Assembly: GCA_902477645.1 (NCBI GenBank)
Contig: CABSIA010000038.1
Span: 1-20,316, forward strand
Direction of reading: 5' to 3'
DNA from: an uncultured Prevotella sp.
Lineage (GTDB): Bacteria; Bacteroidota; Bacteroidia; Bacteroidales; Bacteroidaceae
DNA length: 20,316 nt
Shown: one piece after another, positions 8,601 through 14,238 of the stretch
Numbering within the stretch: the first letter of the stretch is position 1
How the letters are laid out: every line of letters starts with the position of its first letter
Made by a program: the position numbers and the translations under genes
Notes under the pieces: generated by a model
The model's database searches: none
The model's input: the letters and a program-made list of their open reading frames with translations, nothing else
Told to the model about the DNA's origin: nothing

Positions 8601-9115
8601 TCAGCAACAGCGTTCTCGACAACTGCTTGTCGGCATTGAAACATGAGACCATGTATTTTCCGTCCCGAATAAAAAATCTTATTGAAGGCCGTGACGAAAA
8701 TCTACAGCCCATAGAAGAAGTTGTCGCCTACTACAAGCAGCTGTATTCTATGTTGAGCGCACAGGCTATGAGACAAATCGACAGACCATTCAAAGTTGAC
8801 AGTGAGATTATGCAATTTCTCTTTGAGATACTGAAAAAACAGAATGGGGGAGTGGAGCCTCAACGCAAAATAAGCGGGAAAAACGAGAATTATGTGGTTG
8901 TAGACTGCACCATGTCGAATATAAATCTTGACGCACAACAGCAACAGCAGCTGTTCACTCCACTAACAATAGACGTTGGTTTCCTGATTTGCCGGCAGAT
9001 TATCCGCGAATTAGGAGAACTTACCAACTATAGAGGTTGCGGAATACTTGCCAAAAACAATAACACAATAGAAATTACAATACCAAAAAGAATATGGAAG
9101 AATTTAATATCATAA
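5591..9115 (+). CDS. Giant tandem two-module sensor histidine kinase: lipoprotein/TPR + kinase-like module + second periplasmic domain + kinase-like module
   Basis: Up to 1174 residues. A lipobox-like LLFSAC (Cys32) and a TPR-rich region to about 400 come first. TM1 is at 408-430, followed by RKRKR. The first cytoplasmic module has an H-box region at 492-510 reading LVNSITPF, with Asn499 where His is expected. Its ATPase is intact: NTIAENARKFT with Asn613, DNGCGM at 641-646, HGFGL at 671-675. A second hydrophobic, signal-like stretch (717-733) leads to a periplasmic domain (734-888), then TM3 (890-911), a coiled coil, LKHETMYFP with His1018, and a decayed ATPase fold (1066-1165, QIIRELGEL) lacking the glycine boxes. 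I believe the flanks match Pfam DUF5112/DUF5113, unverified. There is no in-frame ATG before residue 68. TTG at 5591 or 5600 would keep the signal sequence and overlap eda. The gene overlaps the response-regulator gene by 22 bp. Confidence 0.85.
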   Translation: MDILLRPADNKHSPECSIWLCCLWSILLFSACSQHHNEEADRLNRISYAYHYRNLDSTEVYARKAYAMSEGYDAGKAEALNNLAFVSIARMDYQKAAAQLDSAISITDNQVELMVAETQYMRLCQRQSHNKAFYDHQEKARKHLGRIVEEQDVLDGHLKARLTFARSEFYINSSTYYYYVGLTEPSVAMMEKINPNGEILKDTAQYLSYLYNVGAGGIVSGSDADAVAKEEFDYLARCYVTAIQHGYPYWEAQSLQAISEHLLPAATRDLLLNDFALLIDYLNVDDMPGSLLAGNLAERSLLIFREYGDVYQTAGSYRTLASCYWEINDYKSAMICLNNALETDTVINRAPDLVASIREQLCLVYSAQNDKVNSDLNRNYYLDLQEQTRQDKQLEARADQLDASAKTLNIMIFAIIFMIALVLYLLLFFTRKRKRSNNSANIKVLLEPLRQWSEENDRKMMEIDDKLEELHEQTSLTRLSVEKNKRRNLEQRAKLALVNSITPFIDRIINEVSRLQNKNEKQEVRKERYDYVAELTDVINDYNNVLTRWIQMQQGRVSLRIESFPLNDLFDVVAKARMGFKLRGVTLDVVPTTAIVKADKILTLFMMNTIAENARKFTPAGGLVKIMAAEESEYVEISIEDNGCGMDSSKLEHIFDNKPVNDDGSGNVASHGFGLLNCKGIIENYKKISRIFSVCDIYAQSTPDKGSRFAFRLPKGVVRIIAALMMTGSYCQAEAVDARHSGKHAMAQKNAEADNHINEAAKWADSAYFANVQGRFEHTLVFADSCIRSLNLHYRAHGAGKVTPADTMVIFTTSPAMPAEIAWFHRQEDTDYSVILDIRNETAVAALALHDWELYRYNNKVYTRLFHECYADATLPQYVRTMQRSESNKSVALVILVLLLISIPPIYYIVYYRHIIYYRVCVERINTINTVLLGSGTDEQKLLYVESYYSQKANSGIRVIDEVLAEILSSLKKSSESAARKNEEMELAADDLRRVELENNSLYISNSVLDNCLSALKHETMYFPSRIKNLIEGRDENLQPIEEVVAYYKQLYSMLSAQAMRQIDRPFKVDSEIMQFLFEILKKQNGGVEPQRKISGKNENYVVVDCTMSNINLDAQQQQQLFTPLTIDVGFLICRQIIRELGELTNYRGCGILAKNNNTIEITIPKRIWKNLIS
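5631..5678 (+). terminator. Rho-independent terminator of kdgK-eda, inside the kinase reading frame
   Basis: A perfect 10-bp stem, CAGAATGCTC (5631-5640) with GAGCATTCTG (5662-5671), extended inward by about seven more pairs with one bulge, and followed by six T (5673-5678). It lies 11 bp after the eda stop, where an operon terminator is expected. The same bases encode the hydrophobic core and lipobox of the following sensor kinase, so terminator and signal peptide overlap. Confidence 0.85.
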
Positions 9116-9819
9116 TAGTTGAAGACGTTGCCCTCGAACTGAAAGGTACGGAAGGCATTATACGTAATGACATTCCCGAGGCCCGCATAATAGGTACTGC
9201 CGGCAATGAGCCAGACTATTGGCGGCTTATCAAGCAGCAGGTGCCCGACCTCGTTTTGCTTGATCTTGGTCTTGGAGGCTCAACCACTGTCGGTGTCGAG
9301 ATTTGCAGACACACAAAGGAATCTTACCCAAGTGTAAAGGTCTTGATTTTTACAGGAGAAATTCTGAATGAGAAACTCTGGGTGGATGTTCTTGATGCCG
9401 GATGCGACGGCATAATACTGAAGAGCGGTGAATTGCTTACGCGCTCAGATGTGGCAAGTGTGATGAGCGGCAAGCGACTGGTTTTCAATCAGCCTATACT
9501 TGAAAAGATAGTTGAAACGTTCAAGAAGAGTGTTGGCAGCCAGATATTAAAGCAAGAAGCACTTATAAATTTTGAGATTGACGAATACGATGAGCGTTTC
9601 CTCCGCCATCTTGCGCTCGGATACACCAAAGAGCAGATTACAAATTTGCGCGGCATGCCTTTTGGTGTGAAGAGTCTTGAGAAACGCCAGAACGAGCTTG
9701 TGCAGAAACTGTTTCCAAATGGAAACGGAAAGATGGGCATAAATGCTACCCGTCTTGTTGTACGCGCATTTGAGTTGCACATTCTCGATATTGACAACCT
9801 TATTCCTGATGAGGAATGA
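9094..9819 (+). CDS. Response regulator: receiver domain + LuxR-like C-terminal domain
   Basis: A 241-residue cytoplasmic partner of the preceding sensor kinase. The receiver domain covers residues 4-125. It has the acidic residues Glu10 and Asp11 (IIIVEDVALEL), the phosphorylation site Asp57 in DLVLLDLGLGG, Thr87 in LIFTGE, and Lys110 in IILKSGE, so all key residues are present. After a linker, residues 164-231 (YDERFLRHLALGYTKEQI, then SLEKRQNELVQKLFP and TRLVVRAFEL) resemble the LuxR/GerE helix-turn-helix, though an insertion (NLRGMPFGVK) makes it divergent. The start is inside the kinase 3' end (22-bp overlap). The stop overlaps the next start as ATGA, so translation of all three genes is probably coupled. 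DNA binding is inferred from fold similarity only. Confidence 0.88.
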   Translation: MEEFNIIIVEDVALELKGTEGIIRNDIPEARIIGTAGNEPDYWRLIKQQVPDLVLLDLGLGGSTTVGVEICRHTKESYPSVKVLIFTGEILNEKLWVDVLDAGCDGIILKSGELLTRSDVASVMSGKRLVFNQPILEKIVETFKKSVGSQILKQEALINFEIDEYDERFLRHLALGYTKEQITNLRGMPFGVKSLEKRQNELVQKLFPNGNGKMGINATRLVVRAFELHILDIDNLIPDEE

Positions 9820-10415
9820 AAAGATATTGCGCCATATTCTCAGTTCTGATGATGTTGCTGCAGGCGTTTCTAATCCTTGTTTCGTGGATAGTGTCGGCTG
9901 TGGTACCTTCAAGCGGCATTCATTCTCTTATAAGCGCAGGTGGCATACGGTGGCTTGTTGGCTCGTTTGCCGACAATATATCGTTGCCTGTTCTTGTCTA
10001 CATAGTTCTTGGGGCAATATCAGCAACAGCATTTGTGAATAGCGGACTTCCTTCTGTTTTCCGTAAATCTACCGTATTGTCGATGCAGCAGAAGTTTGCT
10101 CTGCGTGTGATGGTTATAGAGTTTCTGCTGTTTGTTGTGTGCATGGTTTATCTTACGGCAATTCCACACGCCGTGCTGTTAAGTGTCACCGGTGATATTT
10201 ACCCAAGCAGTTTCTCCGATGGGTTAATACCATTGATATGCTTTGAGATTTTTGTGCTGTCGCTTATCTACGGTATCTTCGGAGGAGGCATAACAACAAT
10301 ATCACAGTTTTGGGATTGTGTTACAAAAGGCTCTGACAAACTGTTGGCTGTGCTTTTTGTGTATATTCTGATTGTTCAGTTTTATTCATCTTTTGTCTTC
10401 GTGTTGGGGATATGA
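9816..10415 (+). CDS. Five-TM membrane protein resembling a core-deleted AbgT transporter
   Basis: 199 residues with hydrophobic segments at about 3-30, 57-78, 95-122, 137-158 and 176-199. Two stretches recall the AbgT (p-aminobenzoyl-glutamate/sulfonamide exporter) family. SAGGIRWLVGSFADNI (40-55) with the following TM is like the region after AbgT TM1. SDGLIPLICFEIFVLSLIYG (134-153), the downstream TTISQFWDCV and a final TM with FVYILIVQF are like its later conserved block. AbgT proteins have about 500 residues, and the transport hairpins between these blocks are absent, so transport by itself is doubtful. The gene starts within the response-regulator stop codon (ATGA), arguing for a role in that signalling system, for example as an accessory sensor or output. 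AbgT relationship is from memory of the family. Confidence 0.7.
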   Translation: MKRYCAIFSVLMMLLQAFLILVSWIVSAVVPSSGIHSLISAGGIRWLVGSFADNISLPVLVYIVLGAISATAFVNSGLPSVFRKSTVLSMQQKFALRVMVIEFLLFVVCMVYLTAIPHAVLLSVTGDIYPSSFSDGLIPLICFEIFVLSLIYGIFGGGITTISQFWDCVTKGSDKLLAVLFVYILIVQFYSSFVFVLGI

Positions 10416-10501
10416 AAAAGCGGTCACCTTCACAGGCCACCGCTTCTAATCTTCAATAGATATTAGTCTTCTTTTAAGGTAAAAAGATTGTTTTCAGGAT
10501 A
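10413..10501 (-). ncRNA. Candidate small RNA, about 89 nt, between the signalling operon and gdhA
   Basis: A good minus-strand promoter (10508-10539) is followed about 60 nt later by an intrinsic terminator hairpin (10418-10445) with five T on the minus strand, giving a self-contained unit with no reading frame. Expected start is near 10501 and 3' end near 10413. Short internal complementarities (CTTTT/AAAAG and CTAAT/ATTAG) suggest a folded 5' half. The 3' end abuts the stop codon of the AbgT-like gene on the other strand, so the RNA would be antisense to that operon's 3' untranslated region. The unit is inferred from signals only. Confidence 0.45.
10418..10445 (-). terminator. Intrinsic terminator (minus direction) at the end of the candidate sRNA
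   Basis: Stem AAGCGGT (10418-10424) with ACCGCTT (10439-10445), extended by CCT/AGG across a 2x2 internal loop. On the minus strand the stem is followed by five T (plus-strand A-run 10415-10419). On the plus strand no T-run follows, so it suits leftward transcripts better than the rightward operon that ends at 10415. Confidence 0.55.
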
Positions 10502-10507
10502 ACGATG

Positions 10508-10539
10508 CAAAGATAAACATTTTTTTTTAACGCTCCAAA
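10508..10539 (-). promoter_or_regulatory. Canonical Bacteroidetes promoter driving leftward transcription (candidate sRNA)
   Basis: On the plus strand CAAAGATA (10508-10515), i.e. TATCTTTG as -7, and CAAA (10536-10539), i.e. TTTG as -33, separated by exactly 20 bp, the preferred spacing. It reads leftward, away from gdhA and into the 3' end of the signalling operon, where no protein gene starts. Confidence 0.6.
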
Positions 10540-10620
10540 CATTTTATCGGTTATTTTTTAAAATATTTTCTGTGTGCCTTAACACAAAGCAACGTTTTTC
10601 GCAACACACAAAAGCACAGC

Positions 10621-10663
10621 AAAAAAGAGCCCCATGACGTATTGTTTGTCTTGAGGCTCTTTT
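10621..10663 (-). terminator. Intrinsic terminator of gdhA, probably bidirectional
   Basis: Perfect 9-bp stem AAAAGAGCC (10623-10631) and GGCTCTTTT (10655-10663) with a 23-nt loop. In the gdhA direction the stem runs into six T (plus-strand A-run 10621-10626). In the plus direction it ends in four T, so it could also stop transcripts reading out of the signalling operon. Confidence 0.75.
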
Positions 10664-10744
10664 AAGTGACTAAACAGTGTAATTTGTATTAGTGCTGCTT
10701 CTTTTTGCTTTATGTTTTTCTAAAATTGCAGTTTTTTGTATATA

Positions 10745-12079
10745 CTACACAATGCCTTGTGCCATCATCGCCTTGGCAACTTTCAGGAAGCCGGCAACAT
10801 TAGCGCCTTTTACATAGTTGATATAACCGTCGGGCTCTGTTCCGTATTTAACACAGTTGGCGTGGATATCGTTCATAATGTCGTGGAGTTTAGCGTCAAC
10901 TTCCTCGCGGCTCCATTTCAGACGCTCGGAGTTCTGGCTCATTTCCAAACCTGATACAGCCACACCGCCTGCGTTGCTTGCCTTACCTGGGCAATACAAA
11001 ATCTTTGCATCCTGGAACACCTTTGTAGCCTCTGGGGTAGTAGGCATGTTTGCACCCTCGCTGATGGCTATACATCCGTTTGCAACGAGAGCCTTAGCAG
11101 CCTCCTCGTTGATTTCGTTCTGTGTTGCGCATGGGGTTGCGATGTCTGCCTTCTCAAACCAAGGCTTAGCTCCTGCAACATATTTGCAGCCATATTTCTC
11201 GGCGTACTCAGAGATACGTCCACGCTCAACGTTCTTAAGCTCCATAATATAGGCGAGTTTCTCCTCGTCGATGCCGTCAGGGTCGTAGATGTAGCCGTCG
11301 GAGTCAGAGCAGGTCAACGGTTTTGCACCGAGCTGGAGAAGTTTTTCAATTGTGTACTGGGCAACGTTTCCTGCACCAGATACAAGAACAGTCTTGCCCT
11401 TGAGGTCGATGTTGCGTGTCTTCAGCATATTCTCAAGGAAGTAAACATTGCCATAACCTGTGGCCTCAGGACGGATGTTAGAGCCGCCAAACTCCTGTCC
11501 CTTGCCGGTAAGCATACCCTGGAACTGGTGTGTCAGCTTTTTATACATGCCAAACATATATCCGACCTCACGTCCGCCAACACCGATGTCGCCTGCGGGA
11601 ACATCCTCGTCTGGACCTACATGGCGGTAAAGCTCCATCATGAAAGCCTGGCAGAAGCGCATAACTTCGGCAGCACTCTTGCCGCGTGGTGAGAAGTCTG
11701 AGCCGCCCTTTGCACCGCCCATAGGCAGTGTGGTGAGTGAGTTTTTGAAAGTCTGCTCGAAAGCTAAGAACTTCAAAATCGAAAGGTTTACTGATTTGTG
11801 GAAACGTATACCACCCTTGTACGGACCGATTACGTTGTTATGCTGGATGCGGTAACCCATGTTTGTCTGCACGTTACCCTTGTCGTCTGTCCATGTCACA
11901 CGGAATTGGATGAGTCTGTCTGGAATGCAGAGACGTTCAATAAGGTTTGCACGCTCAAACTCAGGATGCTTGTTATACTCCTCCTCGATAGTTCCTAATA
12001 CCTGACTAACGGCCTGAATATACTCCGGCTCGTTTGGAAATCTTTGTTTAAGACTTTCTACAACTTCTGTCGCTTTCAT
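10745..12079 (-). CDS. gdhA: Glutamate dehydrogenase (hexameric, NADP-type or dual cofactor)
   Basis: Interconverts 2-oxoglutarate plus ammonia and glutamate, the main ammonia-assimilation enzyme in Bacteroidales. Length 444 is standard for the hexameric class. Seen: IGPYKGGIRFH at 84-94, TTLPMGGAKGGSDF at 116-129 with catalytic Lys124, VPAGDIGVGGRE at 160-171 with Asp164, and the dinucleotide fold SGAGNVAQ at 234-241. Cofactor cues are mixed. Ala236 and Ser260 (SDSDG) resemble NADP enzymes in being small or polar where the Clostridium symbiosum NAD enzyme has Phe238 and Pro262. Asp261 resembles that enzyme's Asp263. Dual use of NADH and NADPH is therefore possible. The gene stands alone, with its own strong promoter and terminator. 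Confidence 0.95.
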   Translation of the reverse strand: MKATEVVESLKQRFPNEPEYIQAVSQVLGTIEEEYNKHPEFERANLIERLCIPDRLIQFRVTWTDDKGNVQTNMGYRIQHNNVIGPYKGGIRFHKSVNLSILKFLAFEQTFKNSLTTLPMGGAKGGSDFSPRGKSAAEVMRFCQAFMMELYRHVGPDEDVPAGDIGVGGREVGYMFGMYKKLTHQFQGMLTGKGQEFGGSNIRPEATGYGNVYFLENMLKTRNIDLKGKTVLVSGAGNVAQYTIEKLLQLGAKPLTCSDSDGYIYDPDGIDEEKLAYIMELKNVERGRISEYAEKYGCKYVAGAKPWFEKADIATPCATQNEINEEAAKALVANGCIAISEGANMPTTPEATKVFQDAKILYCPGKASNAGGVAVSGLEMSQNSERLKWSREEVDAKLHDIMNDIHANCVKYGTEPDGYINYVKGANVAGFLKVAKAMMAQGIV

Positions 12080-12125
12080 TTGCTTAAATATTAAATGTTG
12101 TTATACCTATTTCAATTTTCGGATG

Positions 12126-12160
12126 CAAAGGTATAGATTTTTATTTAAAACACCAACAAA
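12126..12160 (-). promoter_or_regulatory. gdhA promoter (-7 TACCTTTG, -33 TTTG)
   Basis: The plus strand has CAAAGGTA at 12126-12133 (TACCTTTG on the minus strand, matching TAnnTTTG) and CAACAAA at 12154-12160, giving TTTG or GTTG at -33 with about 20 bp spacing. Start of transcription near 12119 leaves a leader of about 40 nt before the ATG. This is the clearest vegetative-type promoter in the window. Confidence 0.75.
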
Positions 12161-12420
12161 AAGACAGGAAATATTTAGAGAAACTATAAAATTGTAATTG
12201 TTTTCTTTGTTTGTCTTACTTTTGTGATCGTGTAAGTACATGTGTGTTTATAAAATGTTTGGGTTGTGAAATATGCGGCCACTCATTTATATATACTTGT
12301 TGGGGGATTTAATTTAGTGAATATTTAATCCAATAAGTTGTGTTTGTCTTTTCCTGATAGGTATTAAGGTTCTGATAAGTTTTTACGAAGTCAAACTCCA
12401 TATTTATAGATATTATAAAA

Positions 12421-12452
12421 CCGAGTAGTAAGATATGTTTCTTTCTACCCGG
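12421..12452 (-). terminator. Imperfect hairpin, probable terminator of the MFS gene
   Basis: CCGaGTAGtAAGA (12421-12433) pairs with the tctttctacccgg arm ending at 12452, with two mismatches. On the minus strand the stem is followed by TTTTAT. It lies 29 bp after the MFS stop codon. A short T-run on the plus side means it could work both ways. Confidence 0.5.
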
Positions 12453-12480
12453 TATAATTTTTGATGTAAAATTTAGGTTC

Positions 12481-14094
12481 TTACTTGATGTTTGGCTCCT
12501 CAAGCTTAAGCCCCTTCTTCTTGTCTACAACCTTGAGGAACAGACCTATGACGAGAGCTGCCACGCCAAGGCATGCAAGCATTATAAGCGGTGCCGTGTA
12601 GTTGAGCTGTGTCGGGTCTGTTACTCCCTCGTTTGTGGCTGTAAGCACTTTGCCGATGAGCAGTGGGAAGAGCCACAGGCCGATGTTCTGAATCCAGAAA
12701 ATCAGAGCGTAGGCACTACCTATGACTTTTGCGTCAACGAGTTTTGGCACACTTGGCCACAATGATGCGGGAACAAGTGAGAATGATGCGCCGAGGACGA
12801 GGATTGTGAGGTATGCGACAATTACACCGCCAACCTGATTGCCCTTGAACTCTGGGAGTATGAATGCAAATGTGAGATGGCATGCTATGAGAAGCAGTGA
12901 GCCGAGCACAAGCATCGAGGCTGCCTTACCCTTGTGGTCAACGTAGTTGCCAAGTACGGGAGTGATGCCAACTGCAAGGAGTGGGAACACGGCGAAGATA
13001 GACTCGGCAGACTGACGCATATAGCCCATATAGCAATATGTTACAAGTGCGATTACTGATACGGCGAGCATGGTGTACTTCAATCCCGGTTTCTTCATGA
13101 AATTGAACATGAATGCGGTGGCTGCAACCACGAGCATGATGGCATATTGAACGATGGTTACTGACGGTGACGCCCAGAATGAGTCGGCTGGAACCTCTGT
13201 GAATGTGAGGTTGCACTGCAACATGTTTACCGCATATTTTTGGAACGGGAAGATAGCACTGTAGTAGAGTACGCAAAGGAGAGATACAAGCCAAAAGCCC
13301 ATAGATGAAAGTATCTGACCGATGTCTGAAATCTTGAACGGGTCGTCTTTCTCTTCAGCCTCGCCAGTCTGTGCGTCGAGTTTTTTATCCATAAAGAAGT
13401 AAACAACGAGCATGATGAGTGCAATGCACAACAGAACAACACCAAAGGCTACAGAGCGTGATACACTTACCTCGCCACCTAATTTGGCGAAAAATGGCGA
13501 GAATATCATACATGTTGCGACACCAAGACGGGCAAGTGCCATCTCTGAGCCCATGGCAAGCGCCATCTCCCTGCCTTTGAACCATTTGACGATACCACGG
13601 CTAACGGTGATACCTCCCATCTCGGCACCGCAGCCGAAAATCATAAATCCGAGAGCCGCAAGTTTTGCCGATGCGGGCATGCCCTCATAGAATGGTGATA
13701 CGCCAAGCTGCTCGAAAACTGGAATGTGGTTGAGGTTCTCTGTGAACCAGACATCAAGTGAACTGCCGATGAAACTGTCACTGACAGCATACCATTTGAT
13801 GCAAGCTCCTGCAAGCATCACGGCACCAGAGAGAAGTGCGGTGAAACGTACGCCCATCTTGTCGAGGATAATGCCTGCAAAGATGAGGAAGAACACGAAT
13901 ACATTGAGGAATGTCTCTGCACCCTGCATAGTGCCGAAGGCGTCAGAGTCCCAGCCGCGTTGCGACTGCATAAGGTCTTTGATTGGCGAGAGGATGTCCA
14001 TGAAGATGTATGCACAGAACATCGCAAGTGCCAGAAGCAAAAGGGCTGTCCAACGGAGGGCTGCCGAATCGCGTAAAGTCTTTGTTGAATTCAT
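12481..14094 (-). CDS. MFS transporter, MFSD1-like (possible dipeptide/oligopeptide carrier)
   Basis: A 537-residue inner-membrane carrier with about 12 hydrophobic segments in two halves. GIILDKMGVRFT at 74-85 and GNYVDHKGKAAS at 382-393 are the loop 2-3 motif A of each half. KWFKGREMALAMGSEMALARLG at 170-191 is the motif region after TM4. The C-terminal run SLWPSVPKL (444-452) with IGSAYALIFWIQNIGLWLFP (458-477) closely recalls the MFSD1 family, whose animal member exports dipeptides from lysosomes. A hydrophilic insertion (105-142) after TM3 probably faces the periplasm. It lies downstream of the DPP5-like peptidase on the same strand, which fits import of the dipeptides that enzyme releases. 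Substrate is inference. No promoter box is seen just upstream. Confidence 0.88.
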   Translation of the reverse strand: MNSTKTLRDSAALRWTALLLLALAMFCAYIFMDILSPIKDLMQSQRGWDSDAFGTMQGAETFLNVFVFFLIFAGIILDKMGVRFTALLSGAVMLAGACIKWYAVSDSFIGSSLDVWFTENLNHIPVFEQLGVSPFYEGMPASAKLAALGFMIFGCGAEMGGITVSRGIVKWFKGREMALAMGSEMALARLGVATCMIFSPFFAKLGGEVSVSRSVAFGVVLLCIALIMLVVYFFMDKKLDAQTGEAEEKDDPFKISDIGQILSSMGFWLVSLLCVLYYSAIFPFQKYAVNMLQCNLTFTEVPADSFWASPSVTIVQYAIMLVVAATAFMFNFMKKPGLKYTMLAVSVIALVTYCYMGYMRQSAESIFAVFPLLAVGITPVLGNYVDHKGKAASMLVLGSLLLIACHLTFAFILPEFKGNQVGGVIVAYLTILVLGASFSLVPASLWPSVPKLVDAKVIGSAYALIFWIQNIGLWLFPLLIGKVLTATNEGVTDPTQLNYTAPLIMLACLGVAALVIGLFLKVVDKKKGLKLEEPNIK

Positions 14095-14154
14095 TGTTAT
14101 TTATTTTGTTTCTAATTTCTTTTAGGATACTGTATGGTTGCAAGCAACTGGGAG

Positions 14155-14231
14155 AGCGGGTTTTTAACCCGCTTTTTTAGTGAGGCAGGTTTTCAATCTG
14201 CTTTTTTATTTAGGCAGGTTGAAAACCTGCC
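14155..14231. repeat. Three consecutive hairpins between the peptidase and MFS genes
   Basis: Hairpin 1: AGCGGGTT/AACCCGCT (14155-14173, 3-nt loop) then six T. Hairpin 2: GCAGGTT/AATCTGC with one G-T pair (14185-14201) then six T. Hairpin 3: GGCAGGTT/AACCTGCC (14213-14231, 3-nt loop) without a T-run. Hairpins 2 and 3 are near copies. The T-runs follow on the plus strand, yet both neighbouring genes are on the minus strand. They may be REP-like repeats or transcript-processing/stability structures rather than terminators of the operon. Confidence 0.7.
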
Positions 14232-14238
14232 CTCCCTG

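Larger units (their letters stand above)
10416..10744. other. Intergenic region between convergent genes
   Basis: 329 bp without a convincing protein gene. From the left it holds the sRNA terminator, the candidate sRNA body, its promoter, an AT-rich spacer (10540-10620), the gdhA terminator (10621-10663), and 80 bp of AT-rich 3' untranslated sequence before the gdhA stop. Confidence 0.6.
12080..12480. other. Intergenic region upstream of gdhA and downstream of the MFS gene
   Basis: 401 bp, AT-rich. It holds the gdhA leader and promoter (12080-12160), a lone plus-strand TACTTTTG box at 12217-12224 with no well-placed -33, and the hairpin at 12421-12452. I see no convincing protein gene. Confidence 0.55.

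Noticed and set aside
12217..12224. Plus-strand TACTTTTG box, a possible promoter of a second small RNA ending at the 12421-12452 hairpin.
   Set aside because: No -33 TTTG at suitable spacing, and the predicted transcript shows little structure. One 6-base match in AT-rich DNA is expected by chance.
12309..12503. A 64-codon minus-strand frame upstream of 12309 overlapping the MFS 3' end.
   Set aside because: It overlaps the MFS stop and the terminator hairpin, has skewed composition rich in Asn, Thr and Lys as AT-rich spacer would give, and shows no recognisable motif.
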